Shown in pieces: positions 61,546 to 64,000 of a DNA stretch of 64,000 nt. The notes under the pieces are model-generated. The model searched no databases. It worked only from the letters and a program-made list of their open reading frames with translations, and had not been told where the DNA came from. How positions within the stretch are numbered: position 1 is the first letter of the stretch; every line of letters begins with the position of its first letter. The stretch comes from VBDM01 sp964430565 (GTDB lineage: Bacteria > Pseudomonadota > Gammaproteobacteria > Burkholderiales > SG8-39): the NCBI GenBank assembly GCA_964430565.1, contig CAYSFD010000016.1, positions 62,001 to 126,000 on the forward strand, in the 5' to 3' direction. The position numbers and the translations under genes are program-made.

Positions 61546-62841
61546 ATGATCGAGCTGCTTACGCTTCCCTTTCTCGCCTGCCTCGTGCTTACGCTCATGC
61601 ACGTGCACCTGGGGCTGCACGTGCTCGCGCGCGGCGTGATCTTCGTCGATCTCGCGCTCGCGCAGATGGCGGCGCTCGGCCTTACCGTAGCACTGCTCGC
61701 CGGGCATTCCCTGCAGGGCGAAGGCGCGTACGGCTACGCGCTCGCCTTTGCGGTAGGCGGGGCGGTGCTCTTCGCCCTCACGCGCACGCGCGGCGGCGCC
61801 GTCCCGCAGGAAGCTGTGATCGGAATCGTATACGCGGTGTCCGCGGCGCTCGCGGTGATCGTGCTCGACCGCGCGCCGCAGGGCGGCGAGCACATCAAGC
61901 AGCTCCTCGTCGGCGCTATCCTCACCGTGTCGGCGCGCGACGTCGCCGCGCTCGCGGGACTGTACGCTGCGATCGGGCTCGTGCACTGGGCGCTGCGGCG
62001 CCCGCTGATCGAAGTCTCGCTCGACCCCGAGGGCGCGGCGCGCGCCGGGCGCGCGCTCGTCTTCTGGGACATTTTTTTCTACGCGAGCTTCGCGCTCGTC
62101 GTCACCTCGTCGGTGCGCGTGGCGGGTGTGCTCCTCGTATTCGCCTACCTCGTCGTCCCCGCCGCGATCGCCTCCCTTTTCGTACGCTCGGTGCGCGCAC
62201 GGCTTGCGCTCGGCTGGGCGCTCGGCGCGGCGGTCAGCGCTGCGGGACTATGGGCATCGTGGGCCTGTGATTTTCCGACCGGCGCGACGCTAGTGAGCGC
62301 CTTCGGCGCGGCGATTGCTCTCGCGGCGGCCAGCATCGGCGCAGCGCGCGCGGCAAAGGCGGTCCGCGCGGAAGGTCTTGCGGCGCTGCGGCCCGCGGCG
62401 GCGATGTTCGGCGGACTTCTTGCACTCGCCGGTGCGCTGCTCCTCGCTTTGCCCGGGATGGACCATCCCTGGCTCGACGCGGTCGAGAGCGCGGTGCCGC
62501 AAGTGCGGGAAGCATTCCTCACGGAAGACAAGCTTGAGACGCTGCGCGACACCGAGGACAGCCTCGCGCGCGGACAGGCGGAACTCGACCGCCTGCGGCG
62601 CATGCAGCAAGACGTGCGCTGGGGCGCACTCGCCATGGACGCCGAGCGCGAAGAGCGGCTACGGCAGTTCATCGCCGGACGCGCGGAGCTCGTCGCGGGC
62701 GACCAGCTGGTGTTGCGCTCGCTTCGCGCCACGGCGCGCGCTCGCCAGCGCTTTCCGCTCGGACTGCTGCTCGTGATCGGCGGAGGTACGCTCGCTTTTT
62801 TATTCGGCCGACGCCGCCGTCCCGAAGCCAGCCGGACCTGA
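61546..62841 (+). CDS. Metal ABC permease (ZnuB/ABC-3) with a long C-terminal extension
   Basis: A 431-residue protein. The first 290 residues form an ABC-3 permease of seven to eight helices (VFAYLVVPAAIASLFV and VGAILTVSARDV are typical). Beyond that, a helix (MFGGLLALAGALLLALPG), a charged region of about 90 residues with coiled-coil character (FLTEDKLETLRDTEDSLARGQAELDRLRRMQQD) and a last helix (LGLLLVIGGGTLAFLFG) have been added. No ATPase gene follows in the window. Confidence 0.82.
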   Translation: MIELLTLPFLACLVLTLMHVHLGLHVLARGVIFVDLALAQMAALGLTVALLAGHSLQGEGAYGYALAFAVGGAVLFALTRTRGGAVPQEAVIGIVYAVSAALAVIVLDRAPQGGEHIKQLLVGAILTVSARDVAALAGLYAAIGLVHWALRRPLIEVSLDPEGAARAGRALVFWDIFFYASFALVVTSSVRVAGVLLVFAYLVVPAAIASLFVRSVRARLALGWALGAAVSAAGLWASWACDFPTGATLVSAFGAAIALAAASIGAARAAKAVRAEGLAALRPAAAMFGGLLALAGALLLALPGMDHPWLDAVESAVPQVREAFLTEDKLETLRDTEDSLARGQAELDRLRRMQQDVRWGALAMDAEREERLRQFIAGRAELVAGDQLVLRSLRATARARQRFPLGLLLVIGGGTLAFLFGRRRRPEASRT

Positions 62842-63078
62842 CAGTCGGAGCGCAACACAAGAACCTGTCGATAATCGAGCCGTCAACGAACCCGCGCCAG
62901 TACACGCGCGGCAGCCGTTACCGATTTCACCACGGCGGCAGCGCAAGGAGCTTCGCTTATCTTCGACTGGATGCGACAGCGCCGGAACCGGATCACGCTA
63001 GCGGATACGGAAGTGCGGGAGCGCGACGACCGTGGCGGCGCGATTATCAGACAATGATAAGCCTCGATAGAACTTCGG

Positions 63079-64000
63079 TCAGGCCACTGCGCCGTCCGGC
63101 TTTCGCCGCAGCACCTTTCCCGGCATCGCGCCGGTGTGTGCCGCGGCATCGATGACGATCTCCCCATTGACGACCACCGTGGTTCGCGCGCCGCTCGGGT
63201 ACTGGTGCGGCTTTTCGTAGGTCGCCCTGTCCCGGAAGTCGGCCGGATCGAAGATCATGACATCCGCGCGCAGGCCCTCGCGCAGAAAGCCGCGATCGGC
63301 GAGCTTCAAGGCCCGCGCCGTTCCGCCGGTCATCTTGTGAATCGCGAGCTCGAGCGGGACGATTCCTTCCTCATGCACGTAGCGCCCGAGCACGCGCGGG
63401 AAGGTCCCGTAGAAGCGCGGGTGCGGCATGCCCTGGCTGGTGATGCCGGTCGTGGCGACGCAGTTGCCGTCGGAACCCACCAGCGCCCGCGGCGAACGGA
63501 TCAGCTCGCGCACGTCATCCTCCGAGATCGACGTGACGAGCACGCGTGTTGCGCCTTTGTCGTCGATCAGGTAGTCGCACAGCGCATCTACGGGGTCCTT
63601 GCCGCGCTCTGCGGCGAGCTGCGCGATGGTGCGGCCGGCGAATTGCGGGAGATTGGGCGTGATCGAGATTCGCACCGCATCCCAGGATTCGATGCGCCCC
63701 CAGTTGTTAAGGCCGTGCGCCGCGACGTCCTCGCGGATACTGCGGCGCGTCTCGGGCAGTTTCAGGCGCTCGAGCATCGCTTCCACCCCGCCCGCCTGCA
63801 CCCATTGCGGCAGGATGTTCTTGAGCGGATTGCTCCCCGCTGTATACGGATACGCGTCGCAGTCGATCTCGACTCCGCGGGCGCGTGCGGTGTCCAGCAT
63901 CGCGAGCGCCTTCGGAACCTTGCCCCAGTTGTCGGTACCCGAGCACTTGAAGTGCACCACCTGCACGTGGATGCCGCAGGTTTCGCCCACCTCGATCGCT
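63079..64000 (-). CDS. N-acyl-D-amino-acid deacylase / D-aminoacylase (C-terminal part)
   Basis: The C-terminal 307 residues or so of an amidohydrolase-fold deacylase; the N-terminal part lies beyond the window. VVHFKCSGTDNWGKVPKAL, IDCDAYPYTAGSNPL, VGSDGNCVATTG and HPRFYGTFPRVLGRYV are typical of D-aminoacylases. The final part ADVMIFDPADFRDRATYEKPHQYPSGARTTVVVNGEIV is the usual beta-sandwich domain. The enzyme removes acyl groups from N-acyl-D-amino acids. Confidence 0.88.
   Translation of the reverse strand, partial: AIEVGETCGIHVQVVHFKCSGTDNWGKVPKALAMLDTARARGVEIDCDAYPYTAGSNPLKNILPQWVQAGGVEAMLERLKLPETRRSIREDVAAHGLNNWGRIESWDAVRISITPNLPQFAGRTIAQLAAERGKDPVDALCDYLIDDKGATRVLVTSISEDDVRELIRSPRALVGSDGNCVATTGITSQGMPHPRFYGTFPRVLGRYVHEEGIVPLELAIHKMTGGTARALKLADRGFLREGLRADVMIFDPADFRDRATYEKPHQYPSGARTTVVVNGEIVIDAAAHTGAMPGKVLRRKPDGAVA

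Noticed and set aside
63045..63061. TTATCA...TGATAA inverted repeat near 63.05 kb
   Set aside because: It lies downstream of the D-aminoacylase stop with no gene start nearby; too weak to call an operator.

Overview
The window is gene-dense, high-GC chromosomal DNA from a betaproteobacterium, most likely of the Burkholderiales. The strongest sign is ten genes for Bug-type (TctC/BugD-like) periplasmic receptors of the tripartite tricarboxylate transporter class, plus one TAXI-type TRAP receptor, spread among catabolic genes. Nothing resembling rRNA, tRNA, CRISPR, prophage or a transposase was seen.

Layout. 1-9.7 kb (minus strand): the N-terminal part of a SEC-C/TPR protein; a molybdenum cluster made of a Mo-bis-MGD oxidoreductase, two cupins, an Fe-S subunit and a large subunit resembling pyrogallol-phloroglucinol transhydroxylase, the last fused at its N terminus to an SCP2-like domain; then a double-hotdog thioesterase and a DoxX-like membrane protein. 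A perfect FNR-type box lies just upstream of the transhydroxylase-like operon. 10-19 kb: an MFS exporter, Bug and TAXI receptors, a VOC protein, two alpha/beta hydrolases, a membrane protein and a TauD-family dioxygenase. 19.5-27.9 kb: a CBS-domain protein with its own FNR-type box, a DUF349 protein, Bug, a Tat-exported amidohydrolase, a WYL regulator with a VOC protein, an AbrB/PIN toxin-antitoxin pair and a secreted cupin. 28-37.9 kb: MarC, an isoquinoline-oxidoreductase-like Mo hydroxylase pair, a PrdB/GrdB-like reductase protein with Cys in place of selenocysteine, a HEPN/MNT pair behind a double operator, Bug, a truncated metallo-beta-lactamase-fold gene, a PaaI-like thioesterase, a long-form dCTP deaminase and an SDR. 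37.9-48.1 kb: a sugar-acid locus with an epimerase on one side and, divergently, a carbohydrate ABC importer, an SDR, an IlvD/Edd dehydratase, a DenD-like dehydrogenase and Bug. 48.1-59.3 kb (minus strand): a Crp/Fnr regulator, then a long co-directional run (SMP-30 lactonase, Bug, DapA-type aldolase, Bug, DUF350, glutathionylspermidine-synthase-like, lipoprotein, FMN hydroxyacid dehydrogenase, Bug, TauD, Bug, DoxX). 59.5-64 kb: an exported acetamidase/formamidase, a metal ABC receptor and permease without an ATPase, and the C-terminal part of a D-aminoacylase.

How it fits together. Most genes serve uptake and breakdown of organic acids, sugar acids and aromatics. Each Bug receptor sits next to a different enzyme (dioxygenase, hydrolase, lactonase, aldolase, flavin dehydrogenase), but no TctA/TctB membrane subunits are present, so the receptors must share membrane parts encoded elsewhere or have another role. 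SMP-30, IlvD/Edd dehydratase, DapA-type aldolase and NAD dehydrogenases together could make a non-phosphorylative sugar-acid pathway.

The most unusual signals are palindromic repeats. One 111-bp element lies in frame inside the signal peptide of a Bug protein, and a related copy lies in the ABC operon. A different 70-bp palindrome has displaced the start of the second ABC permease. A third repeat family, about 66 bp, lies beside both toxin-antitoxin-like loci. FNR-type boxes at the transhydroxylase-like operon and the CBS gene suggest low-oxygen control of part of the region.
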